Part shown: positions 46,198-56,254 of the stretch, piece by piece
Numbering within the stretch: the first letter of the stretch is position 1
How the letters are laid out: each line of letters starts with the position of its first letter
Assembly: GCA_021234155.1 (NCBI GenBank)
Contig: JAJEKV010000049.1
Coordinates: forward strand, 5,387,001-5,451,000
Direction: 5' to 3'
DNA: 64,000 nucleotides
From: Isoetes taiwanensis
Lineage: Eukaryota > Streptophyta > Lycopodiopsida > Isoetales > Isoetaceae
Made by a program: the position numbers and the translations under genes
Notes under the pieces: generated by a model
Told to the model about the DNA's origin: nothing
The model's database searches: none
What the model saw: the letters and a program-made list of their open reading frames with translations, nothing else

Positions 46198-47557
46198 ATG
46201 GCGTACGGGGCCGACCTTGCCGCCTGGTACCATGACGGAGAGCAATGGGATCCGCAAGTCCCGTTCGACCTGCTGCGGCCTTTGCTATGCCAGCGCCTAG
46301 ATCTCCTTGCCAACATGCAGAGGCATCCGGATTATGCCGGATTTCTAGATTTCTACAGGGAGGAGATGCTCCCTCTGTGTATTCCTCTTGGGGATCCTCC
46401 CCAACTATATCTGGAGCGGGAGGTAGTCCGGGAGATGTTAGGAGGGGACACCCATGCATATGATGTGCTGAAGGGGAAGCTCCGATGGGGCAAACACCGC
46501 CTGCAGGCAAAGATCGTGGGCGGCAATACCTTGAGGTCGCCGCCCTAGCTATCCTCATGGACCAAGACGTCGAGGATGAAACCTTGCTCAGAGAGAAAGG
46601 CAACCGCCTCGAAGTCTTCCGAGGAAGGGGAAGACGAACATATAGGCATGGGCTTAATTTTGCCCGTTGGAAGGTTAGCGGAAGAGCCGCCACCGCCAGT
46701 GAGCAAGTCAGTAGGCTTGTCGGGCTGGATGCCCTTCCAGTTATTTATCACCAAGGGCAAGAATATCTTCTCTTGGATGATATTATCTGGACTTATCACA
46801 TGGTGGCCGGATTTAGACGCAAGCGTAAGGACCATGTGCTCTATGAGCTTGCGGAGTATTGTATAGACGACTTCATTGATTTCACTTCTATTGAGCCTCC
46901 TCCGGGAGGTGCAGCAGCCTGCCCAGTTCCGCCAAGAGACCATAGAGCCTACCGAGACTCTACTCACGCCTTCTCGAGCGGGTAATGCAGAGCCGGCTTC
47001 TCGGCCCTCACCGGATGCCTTCACTCGGCTATGGGACCTCACGTCCCAAACATCAATATGGTTGAGGTTCCCCGGTTCAGATGACGAGGGAGAGGATTTA
47101 TATCATAATCCCCGCTCATGTGAAGGAGGAGCAACAAGAACTTAAGGAAGAGGAGGTTTCCATGGATTTGGATAAGGAGGTGGCCACGTCCGAGACCCCA
47201 AGAAGGGGAAGGTATCGGGCAACCACCTCACCCGTTTCTTTTGTCGACCTTCGACATGGGCAAGTCCTTTTATGGCCGGGATTTAGGTCCGAGGCTGAAG
47301 CTTCATGGTGGGCCCCTCAGGTCTCTCCGCCGGGCACAAGAAGCTCCCCCACCGTGACGCTTACTTATGTACTGCGGCGACGGGATCTCGCCATGACGGC
47401 CTTTAGGTCGGGACATCGCCACCGGATGAGCATGAAGCTTCTTACGGCAGCCCCATTGGCCGTTGCCTATCCACCGGAGGTTGCATCTATTGCGGCTGCC
47501 ACAAAGAGATCCCGGGGTGACCCTCGCTCGACACCGACCGCTACCACCACCTCCTAG
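46198..47557 (+). CDS. Extra ORF B: unknown protein (frameshifted)
   Basis: The first open part, 46,198-46,548, begins MAYGADLAAWYHDGEQWDPQ and includes LLCQRLDLLANMQRHPDYAG and YREEMLPLCIPLGDPP. A frame change near 46,500 continues through GRQYLEVAALAILMDQDVED, VSRLVGLDALPVIYHQGQEY and LLLDDIIWTYHMVAGFRRKR to about 46,920. Further changes lead to a Pro/Ser/Glu-rich region and a tail with ATKRSRGDPRS ending at 47,557. I do not recognise the family. Acidic-hydrophobic blocks in the first half suggest a folded domain of about 230 residues; the second half looks disordered and ends basic. It is clearly under similar base composition to ORF A. It is not gag, protease or integrase-like. Possible roles (accessory structural protein, env-like factor) are guesses. 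Confidence 0.55.
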
Positions 47558-47768
47558 GTCTACAGATGAAGAAGGAGGACCTAGTTCCTGAATGATTGTA
47601 TTGTGCTTCTTGCATTTAAGATATTGTAAAATTTTGACTGGCAAAATTTTAGCCATTTTATAATATAATAAACCCCTTTTGTTCTTCTCCACGATGTGTC
47701 TTTTAATTATTGAAATTTAGAGTATAGTAATGTTATGAAATGCTCTATACCCATTTCCATTGTCTTGC
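47558..47768 (+). other. AT-rich spacer ending in a splice-acceptor-like sequence
   Basis: The sequence after ORF B (CCTAG/GTCTAC...) is AT-rich, ends with CCATTGTCTTGCAG at about 47,757-47,770, and is followed by open coding-like sequence. It could be a 3' UTR plus next leader, or an intron joining B to C. Confidence 0.4.
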
Positions 47769-47769
47769 A

Positions 47770-48268
47770 GAAGAGACACTTCTGGAATATGAAGAGAGGA
47801 TTACAGAGCAGATAAGGAGGGATGACCAGGGACCACCCGAACAGGACTATGGCCAAAGATATGGAGAATATCCAGAATGGGATGAAGGTTACGAGATGGA
47901 ACCCCCACCACCTTACGAGGTTGGAGATAGTCAACATCCTTAGGGACAGAGCTTTCCAGGACCTCAAGCAAACGCTGTGCCGTACCTGGGACTATTGGAG
48001 CATGACTAGGCACGCGGCTTTCGAGGACGCCAACGACCATCTGTGGCAACTCTTCTATGCTCTGCGAAGGCTTTTCAATCTTCTCATTGTTAGCCCAACG
48101 GGAATACCAACCAAGAATTGTACAAGCCTCGGGCACGCTTACAAGCTCGTTAGGGTCAGACGGAGAGTGTCCGCTACTCGATCCTGTGCCCTTTGCGAAC
48201 CCCCTAGGCTTGGTCCCTCAAGTTATGTGTTTTTGTTGTTGTTACGTTGTGTGCCAGTAGAACTTTAA
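47770..48268 (+). CDS. Extra ORF C: small unknown acidic/proline-rich ORF
   Basis: Open from about 47,770 (EETLLEYEERITEQIRRDDQ) through YGQRYGEYPEWDEGYEMEPP to a stop at 47,943. A second frame continues LRDRAFQDLKQTLCRTWDYW and HAAFEDANDHLWQLFYALRR to about 48,268. The two parts may be one protein with a frameshift. Tyr/Glu/Pro-rich start, then a helical segment. I do not recognise it. AATGAAATG and AAATAAAATTG near 48.34-48.42 kb could be polyadenylation signals. Confidence 0.4.
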
Positions 48269-48605
48269 AACTTCCACTGTATAATACCCCCTTCTGTGCC
48301 AACCCTTGTATCAATCAACTTGTTGTTGTACTCAACTTGAATGAAATGAAACATCGGGTTTCTATTTGTACTTTTTCTTGTCACCACCGCCAAGAATTGT
48401 TATCTAAATAAAATTGTATGTTATTGTACGCCCGCTTATGCTTCCATGAATGCTCGATATAGACGGTGCGTGAACGCCGCTTTGGCGACACCCTCCAACG
48501 CTAGTAGGGTCAACTCAAACAGAACCGATGTTAATGAAAAGGCGCTAGGGCTAATTATGTGCCTATGTATTGCATGCCAACCCACCGCAACAAACCCATT
48601 TAAGA

Positions 48606-49680
48606 TGGACCGGAAGTTACCTCCGCTACCACCGAGTCCACCGCGACAACAGCCCATCTCCCCCGGAGCTAGTCCTCAGACCGCAAGGAGGAGGCCTCAT
48701 GCTAAGCGCCACCGGTTCCTCTAAGGATAGTGCCACTTCCTCACGATCAACCACTTCCGTGATCTTCCGGTTCAACGGTAGCAGCCGGGTGACCATGCAA
48801 AGCGCCGAGACAAAGAGTACCGTGAAGACGGTTGATACAGACTATAACAAGTATATGGAAGAATAGGAAATTGGCCCGCTTTGATGGAAATCCCGAGGCG
48901 GCCTAAACGCCGAGTCCCTGGTTGGATGAGATGAAGGAGTTTGGGAAGTCTTACTAATGACAGAGAAAGATACAGGAAAGGTTGCCACCACCAACCTTAC
49001 AGGAGCTGCCCGTATTTGGTGGAAGGGCTATGCCAGAGCCAAGCATTTGGACAGGAGCAGATGCAACTTCAGGAAGTTTGCCAAGGCCTTCAAGTCACAT
49101 TATGTGCCCCGCGGCGCACAAAATGCCAACAGATCCGCACTTTCTACAAAGTTGGAGCAGAAGAGTATGTCCGCAAGGGTGCTTACACGGATGAGTTTAT
49201 GCGCCTGAGGTTGTATGTACCTGGTATGAATGAGAAAAGGGCAGTGGAAGGCTATATTGAGGGATTGGCACCATCAATCAAACGAATGGTTAAGGCCATA
49301 GACCCAAAATCAGTTGCAGAGGCAGAGGCTAAAGCATTGAGCCTCGAGGAGGACACGCCAAAGAACCAAGATTCACGCCCCCGCCTTTACTCGCAGAAAC
49401 CACGGGCCGCCCACACCTTACAAACCCCCCCTCCCCCAAGTCCGGGACCCTCTCAAGAGAACTCTTATGGCCGCCAGGAAAATAAGGTCACCTTTAGTGC
49501 ACCCGATAAGCGTAACAATGCCGGAAGGGAAGTTCGAACCTCTTACGCCTATTCCTAAAGAGGCCCGTGAACAGCTCGCCGAGATAAGGCATGTTATGTG
49601 TATGAGGCCGGGACACTTCATGCACTGCCCTTATGTCACGCAGACGCCTAACCGCCATGGCCGACCTCGATTGGGATGAC
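48606..49680 (+). CDS. gag: gag (capsid) of the chromovirus, frameshifted
   Basis: Proline-rich N-terminus (MDRKLPPLPPSPPRQQPIS) starts near 48,606. The retrotransposon gag domain reads KDTGKVATTNLTGAARIWWK (48,963-49,025), FAKAFKSHYVPRGAQNANR, VGAEEYVRKGAYTDEFMRLR, YVPGMNEKRAVEGYIEGLAP and IDPKSVAEAEAKALSLEED. WW after the helix and the xxFxxxY(V/F)P phrase are typical of Ty3 capsids. A reduced zinc-knuckle-like CMRPGHFMHCP lies near 49,600. At least three frame changes interrupt it. Capsid would assemble the virus-like particle in the cytoplasm. Confidence 0.85.
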
Positions 49681-49739
49681 CTCTAAAAACAACACAACCC
49701 ATCGAGGAGGAGGCTCCCCGACACGTTCACGGCAAGGCC

Positions 49740-50280
49740 TCATATCCTTGCGGCTATAGAAACCGCAATGCCGAAAGTCACCTTTGTTATTTCTACCATA
49801 GGCCAAGTAGACAGGAAGCCTTTTGTAATTTTTATGGACACGGGAAGTACACATAATTTTGCTTCTCCTAGGATGGCCCATGTCTTACGTCTAGAAACAT
49901 TAAGGTCCCGCCCGAGACCCGTCACTCTAGCCGCTGGTAAAGTCGCATACCCATGGTCGCCGTGATCAATCTCAACATGCAACTTCCGTGTGCACCGGTT
50001 GCTTTAGGGGCTGAACTGATGGATATTGGCAAATATGACCTCATTGTTGGTATGGAATTCTCGGCATCCCAAAAGCTTAACATAGATCATGCGAGAAGAG
50101 GGAAGTTACCTTCAATGCGCCTAATGGAGCTCGCGCAGAATCAAGTAAAGGTGAACCTCTCAACCCAATCCCCGCGATCTATGTCCATCGTGCGCTTAGA
50201 TAAAGCTATACACAAGGAAAAGCTCCTTTGCATCGTTATGCTTGTTTCCATCGAGTCGATGCTAAGCAAAAACAAGTAAT
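49740..50280 (+). CDS. pol: Aspartic protease domain of pol, frameshifted
   Basis: PFVIFMDTGSTHNFASPRMA (about 49,816-49,875) contains the active-site DTG with the usual following (T/S)HNF(A/I)S. After a frame change, GKYDLIVGMEF (about 50,030-50,062) matches the second conserved block YDLILGMDW. This protease cleaves gag-pol. It is a separate frame from the gag end, as expected of a frameshifted or damaged polyprotein. Confidence 0.85.
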
Positions 50281-51190
50281 CGACGCCTCCCGTGAGGGGA
50301 TTGCTAATCTTCTCCGCGAATTTGGTGATCTTTTTCCTGATGAGATTCAAGCTTCCTCCTTTTAGAGGGGTGGAATGTGAAATAGCTTTAGAACCGTGTA
50401 CCAAGCCTACCGGCCAAGGTTCGCGTCGTATGAGTCCTCCGCACTGGCGTAACTTAAGAAGCAACTTCAGGAGCTATTAAACCTAGGTTTCATCCGACCT
50501 AGTGTTTTCGCCTTTTTGGCCCCTATTCTCTTTGTTAAGAAAAAGGACAGCTCACCGAGGATGTGTATTGATTACCGACAACTTAACAAGTATACCATCA
50601 AGAATCGCTATGCTTTGCCTAGGCGTATGACCTAATGGATCAGTTACAAGGGGCTAAGTATTTCTCAAAGATTGATCTTCGCCCGGATACCATCGATAAG
50701 GATCAAGGAGGAGGACATCCATAAAACCCGCGACTAGGTATGGGCATTATGAATTTACAGCTTATGCCTTTTGGATTAACTAATGCCCCAAAGAACATTT
50801 ATGCGACTAATGAATGATGTCTTCCGACAATACTTGGATGATTTTGTTGTTATTTTCTTCGATGACATTCTCATCTACAAGTAAGACCCTTTGAAGAACA
50901 TGAGAAACATCTTAGATTGGCCCTACAAAAGCCGGAGACGCCATCAACTCTATGCCAAGTTCTCTAAGTGCAAGTTCGCCACTCGGAAGGTTGATTATTT
51001 AGGCCATATCATTTTCAAGCAGAGGGAATTGCTACTGCACCCCAGAAAGATAGAGGTCGAAGGGAATGGCCTATTCCGTGGAATGTTTCCAAATCCGCAG
51101 CTTCTTGGGATTAGCGGGATATTACCGAAATTTGTAAAGGATTTTGCAAAGATTGCAGCTCCTCTTACAAATCTCACCAAGGTGAAAAGG
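50280..51190 (+). CDS. pol: Reverse transcriptase domain of pol, frameshifted
   Basis: Motifs in order: LLREFGDLF-like start; [35 protein letters not shown] (about 50,482-50,545); [20 protein letters not shown] (like RMCVDYRALN..TIK); KYFSKIDLR (like FSKIDLRSGY); [10 protein letters not shown] (about 50,760); the catalytic FFDDILIYK (about 50,852-50,881); [20 protein letters not shown] and LGHIIF. RNA-dependent DNA polymerase of Ty3/gypsy type. The YxDD-equivalent FDDIL is intact, but several 1-base frame changes and stops (for example just after IYK) interrupt the copy. Confidence 0.92.
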
Positions 51191-51253
51191 TGAAAGATTG
51201 ATGGAGCACCGGAAGACGAAGGTCCAAAGAAAGCTTCCAAAGAAGCCTTAAGG

Positions 51254-51660
51254 ATGCCCTCACATCAGCACCCGCTTCACGCTACCCGATCCCGATCAAA
51301 AGATAAGCTAGTGGCAACAGATGCTAGCAAAATTGCCAACGGTGGGGTCCTAATGCGAGGAGGAGTTATTGCTTATGACTCAAAGAAAATGAATGAGACA
51401 GAGCAAACCAAGATCCTACCCATGATCAGGAATTGTTAGCCGTTGTCCGTGCCCCCGCTAATATGGAGACACTACCTTCTTGGTAGAAGGTTCCAATTGA
51501 TACCGATCATCAAAGTCTCCGTTATTTATTCACCCGTGCCCAAATCTTAATCTCCACAAAGAAGATGGATGGAATTCTTGGAGGAGTATGATTTCGAGAT
51601 TATATACAAGCCTGGCAAGCACAATGTGGTTGCGGATGCATTGTCACGCCATCCCTTGGT
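51254..51660 (+). CDS. pol: RNase H domain of pol, frameshifted
   Basis: KLVATDASKIANGGVLMRGG (about 51,304-51,362) carries the catalytic DAS with GxVL. Then IAYDSKKMNETEQ (like VAYxSRKLxxxExNY). Near 51,569, WMEFLEEYDFEIIYKPGKHN followed by VVADALSRHP is the standard end of the domain, with the conserved ADALSR. It removes the RNA strand during reverse transcription. Confidence 0.9.
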
Positions 51661-51669
51661 GACCCGCAC

Positions 51670-52640
51670 CCATTGCAATGCCATTTCTACACTTACCAGT
51701 GAGTTTGGCAAACAGATAGAGCAGACCTTGGCCACGGATCCGGAATTCTGTGACATTTGGAATAGTTTGGCTAAAGAAGCTCGCACGGATGTAGAGCGCG
51801 ACGCTTTTCGTGCCTATAAGAAGGAGGGCAACTTATTGTATCACAAGGATAAGTTGTGTGTACCGCAGACTTCAGGAGTACGGAAACTCATTCTTCATGA
51901 CACGCACAATAGCCCTATAGCCGACACGCAGTAGGTTTATGAAAACCTACTTTAAGATTCGTTCCGCCTATTTCGCCTTCTATGAAGAAGGACATTGCCG
52001 TGATACATTAGGCGCTGTCGTATGCCGCCAGACTAAAGCGTAACGCTTAAGAATCCTGTGTGAGCTACAACCTCGGATGTGCCCAACGCCAAATGGGAAG
52101 TAATAACCATGGATTTCATTGTGGGCCTTCAAAGAACTCTCTGAGGATATGATGCCTTAATGGTTGTGGTCGACAAATTGTCCAAAATGGCTCATTTCTT
52201 ACCATGCCGTACCACGGATACAGCCTTTGATACTGCTCCGCTTTTCGCCAAGGAAATCTTCAGATTACACGGAATGCCACGACAGTAATTGTGTTGGATA
52301 GGGATCCCAAATTTGTGAGCGATTCGAAAGATTTCTTTACCACCATTCGCACCAAGCTTTTGCGATGAGCACAAAGATATCATCCTCAAACAGATGGCCA
52401 AACAGAAGCGGACCAATCGCATTATAGAGGATATGCTAAGAAGTTATGTGTGGAGTAAGCAATCACAATGGGCTGACTATATTTATCTGGGTCGAAGTTT
52501 GCTTATAACAAAGATGAAACAGAATCTTCCGTGATGTCCCCTTTATGATAAATTATGGTTACCAATGCCTCACCCCGGATACATGGCATAACCCCGCCTC
52601 TAAAGTAGAGGTTTCTCAACAACTCCTCTTAGAGATGCAA
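51670..52640 (+). CDS. pol: Integrase (H2C2 and DDE core), frameshifted
   Basis: A linker ([20 protein letters not shown]) leads to [20 protein letters not shown] and DTHNSPIAD, the start of the H2C2 zinc finger. The second zinc-ligand pair is blurred. The catalytic core has [11 protein letters not shown] (first Asp, about 52,110), [20 protein letters not shown] (52,157-52,216), [17 protein letters not shown] (second Asp, about 52,300), and NRIIEDML with the Glu (about 52,417). Frame changes and stops throughout. It would insert the cDNA into chromosomal DNA. Confidence 0.9.
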
Positions 52641-52839
52641 GCGGGTCGAAGAAGTTCAGAAGTTATTTATTACGTGACGCAGCCGCCGAAGAGTGTGGCC
52701 GACAAAAACACGTAACCCCACGATTTTCCGTGGGCTTAATTCGGTTTGGCTTAAAATTAAAGTGAAACAAGCCAAGCTTAAGATTGGCAACCGCAGAAGA
52801 AGTTGGCACCCGATGGGCTGGACTGCTCAAGATTATTGA

Positions 52840-53190
52840 TCGTGGTTGGAGAGCAGGCATATCGCTTGGATTTGCCGCCCCGCTTGAAGATCCATAAAGT
52901 CTTTCACGTGAGTCTTCTCAAGCAACACACCCCGACCTGCAGGAGGAGGTTTTAGACACCCCAACCCTCCTAGAAATGACGAGGAGCAACTCGAGATAGT
53001 CCCCAAGCTCTTCTTGATCGAGCTTACAAACAAACCGAGAAGGACTCAAATGTTGCAATACTTGGTTAAGTGGAAACACTTACCAGTTGAGGATGCTACG
53101 TGGGTGATGAAGAAGCACTATCCAGGACTTCATGCGGGAATCTCAATGCCGACCATCAACGATGCGATCAACCCCGCCTCCCGGTAAGTG
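52840..53190 (+). CDS. pol: Integrase C-terminus with chromodomain
   Basis: AYRLDLPPRLKIHKVFHVS-like sequence at 52,855-52,910 precedes FHVSLLK, the usual phrase before gypsy chromodomains. After a proline-rich linker, RRTQMLQYLVKWKHLPVEDA with TW (about 53,038-53,105) is the chromodomain core (YLVKWKGxxxxxATWE). Chromodomains bind modified histone H3 tails and steer chromovirus integration to particular chromatin. The first aromatic-cage residue cannot be confirmed because of frame changes upstream. Confidence 0.85.
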
Positions 53191-53734
53191 CAAGACTTGC
53201 CGCCAAGAAGTATGTGGAACAGGGTAGATGCATCATAGTTGATAATAGTTACCAATGATGGGATCACCTTTCGTGTTCCCTAGGACGTGGTGTACTGTCA
53301 ATGTGGACATGACCACGAACTGCTTGGAAACCATGTAGTATAGTTTTTATTTATTTTTTTTCATTTTTTATATAGGGGGTGGTCCCTTTAACCACAACCT
53401 ACTCACACGATCTACATACTGATGTATTGACATGTGCAGGCCAGTGAGCAGTACGTGACCTGCCCATGTATAGAGGGTTGCGGATGACCCGATTTGTCTA
53501 CTTTTATTTTGTCTACATATTTTGTTCTTGTGCTACTCTGATGTTGATATTGGACTTCGGTCCTTGAACTTTTTTTCACTGTCATAATCATGTGCAATGC
53601 ACCTCGGTGCTTAAAACTGTTTTAAACTTTAAAGTTTTAATATATTATCTTCGAAAATAAGGAATGACCTTCCTTCATAATGCGTTTTGCTATAATTCTA
53701 TCTAAACCCAATGCCGAGGACAAAGATGAATTCT

Positions 53735-53746
53735 AAGGAGGGAGAA
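53735..53746 (+). other. Polypurine tract
   Basis: AAGGAGGGAGAA directly before the 3' LTR. It serves as primer for plus-strand DNA synthesis. Confidence 0.88.
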
Positions 53747-55352
53747 TGTGACGTCCAAGTATTTATACCAGATAATGATATAAATATATTGACATCGCCA
53801 ATCCCAAGATAGATACACCACTATGGGGCATGTTGACCTAGGGGGTTGGCCACAATGGATTTAATTAGCTATGCTAACTTAATTATAAAGGATAACTACC
53901 AAAATACTTGCTATTAAGACACCTAATGGTGGGAAGGCGCCATTTGGCATAACCTGGGTGGCTAGCATGGGGGTTTCTAAACCAAGCCACCAACCAAGTG
54001 ATGGCGCCACCCCATCTCACCCCAATTTTCGACCCAACCAAAAGACGGGGAAGCGACTAAGCGCTCGGGGCCCGGTGAATGAACCCGCCCAATCGCCAAG
54101 ACACCCTTTTACCGTTGTTGCCACCCCAAGATAAAGACTATGGAGGCACTCCCTTGACAACGGCTCTAATTAAAAACACCGGGTCGCTGGTAGTTCATTT
54201 GCAATTTGTAGAATAATACTTTGGTGTTCTTGTCCGACTAGCTTTGGTTCAGATTAACCCTTCTTTGGTAACTAGGAATATTGTTCAATTATGAATGGTG
54301 TTACGTTATGGAATGGTCGATGTCTCTATGAGTTAGTTCAGTAATTTCCAAGAAACAAGGGGTTAAAAGGGGGTAGAGGCCTCCGAGCTCAAGTATAGAA
54401 TGCTTTTAATACTTCCTTAAATGCCCTACTAGATTCGCCTGCGGCACAAGAGCCCCTAGGGTCATAGCGCTATGGTCGGCTTTAGCACCGGACAAGGGAC
54501 GCGGTGGTGAAGTAGGGGGTGGGGTCTTGCACGAGCATAAAAGGCTCCCGAGACTCCCTCACAGGTGGGGCTAGGCCCGATAGCCGGTCACGTGGGAGGG
54601 CGGGTATGGGTCCGACACTACCCGGGTGTAGTGGTGTGACCCGATGGGGCACCATGCACTTTGAGTAGAATTAGGGTGAGTAAGTCTGGGCACGGATGGG
54701 GGTGCATTTGATGCGCACGTATTCTCTAGCTCACCCACGACACCCACCTGTGATCCCGGGAAGGGGCGCCTCCCGACCTGCCTCATCCGGACCAGTGTCA
54801 TGAACCTAGAGTAGACTCAAAGGGTGATCCCTAGAGTCCACGTCTCACGGAAAGGCTATAGCGGAAGCCATAGCGTGACTTCGACCCATCTCGCAGTGTG
54901 TGCGGGAGGGGCGGATGGAGTGGACAACCCTAGCCGATGTTCTATGCCAACCAACGCCATGCCAAGATTTGGTCGGGCCGATCTCCTCGAGACCGGCGGT
55001 CGATGCGGCTCCCCACTAGAGTCCGGAGTGGGGTGGAACCTGGGTTTTGGGTGTTTTCTTAGTCTTAGATGCGTATTCTTGCCGTTGGTATTTGGATGGA
55101 TGTGCCACCCTTCGAGGTGGTTATTTATATGTGATTTATGCTGTGTGCTAACCCTTGTATTCATGCTTCCGCGACGTAGGCGCCCATCGAAGGCGTGGGC
55201 CGAATGACCCCTCCGTGTCCTTCACCTGAGCGTCTCTACGTAGACGGCCCGGGTTAGATGGAGGGCCCTGCTCCTGGCGCGATGGTCGCCATGGGAGGGG
55301 AAAGTCCCCGTATGTATGTATACGGGGGGTCGATATATATCTGAGGAGCCAC
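53747..55352 (+). repeat. 3' LTR of the chromovirus
   Basis: Starts TGTGACGTCC and aligns with the 5' LTR to about 55,352 (GCCAC). The terminal CA is blurred. Differences from the 5' copy are mostly 1-3 base indels, concentrated in GC-rich parts. Confidence 0.9.
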
Positions 55353-55599
55353 CGATTCTTGAGGAGGAGACAGTCGAAGTGTTGGATTAGCTCTACTCAA
55401 TAACTTCTTGTTTCAGCTTATTATATCCTTAGTGCTCCACTCCAGATACAACCTCTGCTGGAGATATCTCCTGAAGATGCACATAAGGAGGCAGAGGCTT
55501 AAAATTTTAAAAAATCGTTATATGTGTGTAAACCGTGTAATATAACTCCAAATTAATATGACTCCAAATTTTGGAAGGTATAGTAAACTTTTTGTAGTA

Positions 55600-56000
55600 T
55601 GACTCCAAGTCATACAAACCATTACAAACCATTACATTACACACCTTAAAACCCTTAAACCCCTTTTTGTTTGGGTGTATATTCACACGGGGGGTGACTC
55701 CGGGCAACGAGAGCTGTTAAACAGGCATATTCACCCATTATTCCTTAATCTACACCGTCCACAAAATTCCTCGTTTATGGGGTATGGATGTATAGAAATT
55801 ATGATACTGTATAACAAGATTTGAAAAATACTATAAGATTTCGGGTAACATACTATATGGTGTTGATTTTTATGCATTACAAAAACATAATTATAAGGGC
55901 TCTCATTTGCGGAGTCACCCCCGTGTGAATATACACCCAAACAAAAAAGGGTTTAAGGGTTTTAAGGTGTGTAATGTAATGGTTTGTATTATAACTTTAA
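55600..56000. repeat. Long inverted repeat, arms about 90 bp with about 200-bp centre (MITE-like)
   Basis: The left arm (about 55,612-55,700) runs ACAAACCATTACATTACACACC, AAAACCCTTAAACCC and GGGTGTATATTCACACGGGG. The right arm (about 55,905-55,990) is its reverse complement: CCCCCGTGTGAATATACACC, GGGTTTAAGGGTTTT, GGTGTGTAATGTAATGGTTT. It would form a strong hairpin and resembles a small non-autonomous DNA transposon or an inverted duplication. No coding content. I could not define the target duplication. Confidence 0.75.
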
Positions 56001-56254
56001 AAAATTTTGCCTTCTGGGCAAAAACAAACATTATATCATACTTGGAAGAAGAGCACTTAAACCATGTGCTTTGCCATGGCACATATGTTGTCGATATTTA
56101 AAAAATGCCATCTTGGATACATATGTTATGGGGAATAATCAAACATCTCCACAAGTAAATCGAGTTAAGATTTGCCTTGCATAGGGTGTTATAGAATTGC
56201 AAGGCAACTTTAAATGGATGGGCATAAACTCTGAAATGAACATAAATACTTGAG

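Larger units (their letters stand above)
42501..55352 (+). mobile_element. Ty3/gypsy chromovirus, about 12.9 kb, with extra ORFs between primer site and gag
   Basis: Order: 5' LTR (42,501-44,065), tRNA-iMet primer site (44,068-44,080), extra ORFs A, B and C (44,741-48,270), gag (about 48,600-49,680), protease (about 49,770-50,100), reverse transcriptase (50,280-51,190), RNase H (51,290-51,660), integrase (51,870-52,640), chromodomain (about 53,030-53,120), polypurine tract (53,735-53,746), 3' LTR (53,747-55,352). RT before integrase defines Ty3/gypsy, and the chromodomain after integrase defines a chromovirus. The two LTRs are clearly alike but carry many small indels. Flanks (GTTGC on the left, GATTC or CGATT on the right) do not show a clean 5-base duplication. 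All coding regions contain 1-2 base frame changes, so as written this copy is defective. Confidence 0.93.

Noticed and set aside
46190-47042. Long minus-strand frames (165-167 codons) opposite ORF B
   Set aside because: These are GC-rich antisense shadows of ORF B; their translations lack any protein-like pattern.
42496-55360. 5-bp target-site duplication of the chromovirus
   Set aside because: GTTGC on the left does not match GATTC or CGATT on the right, and the terminal base of the 3' LTR is uncertain, so no duplication is claimed.
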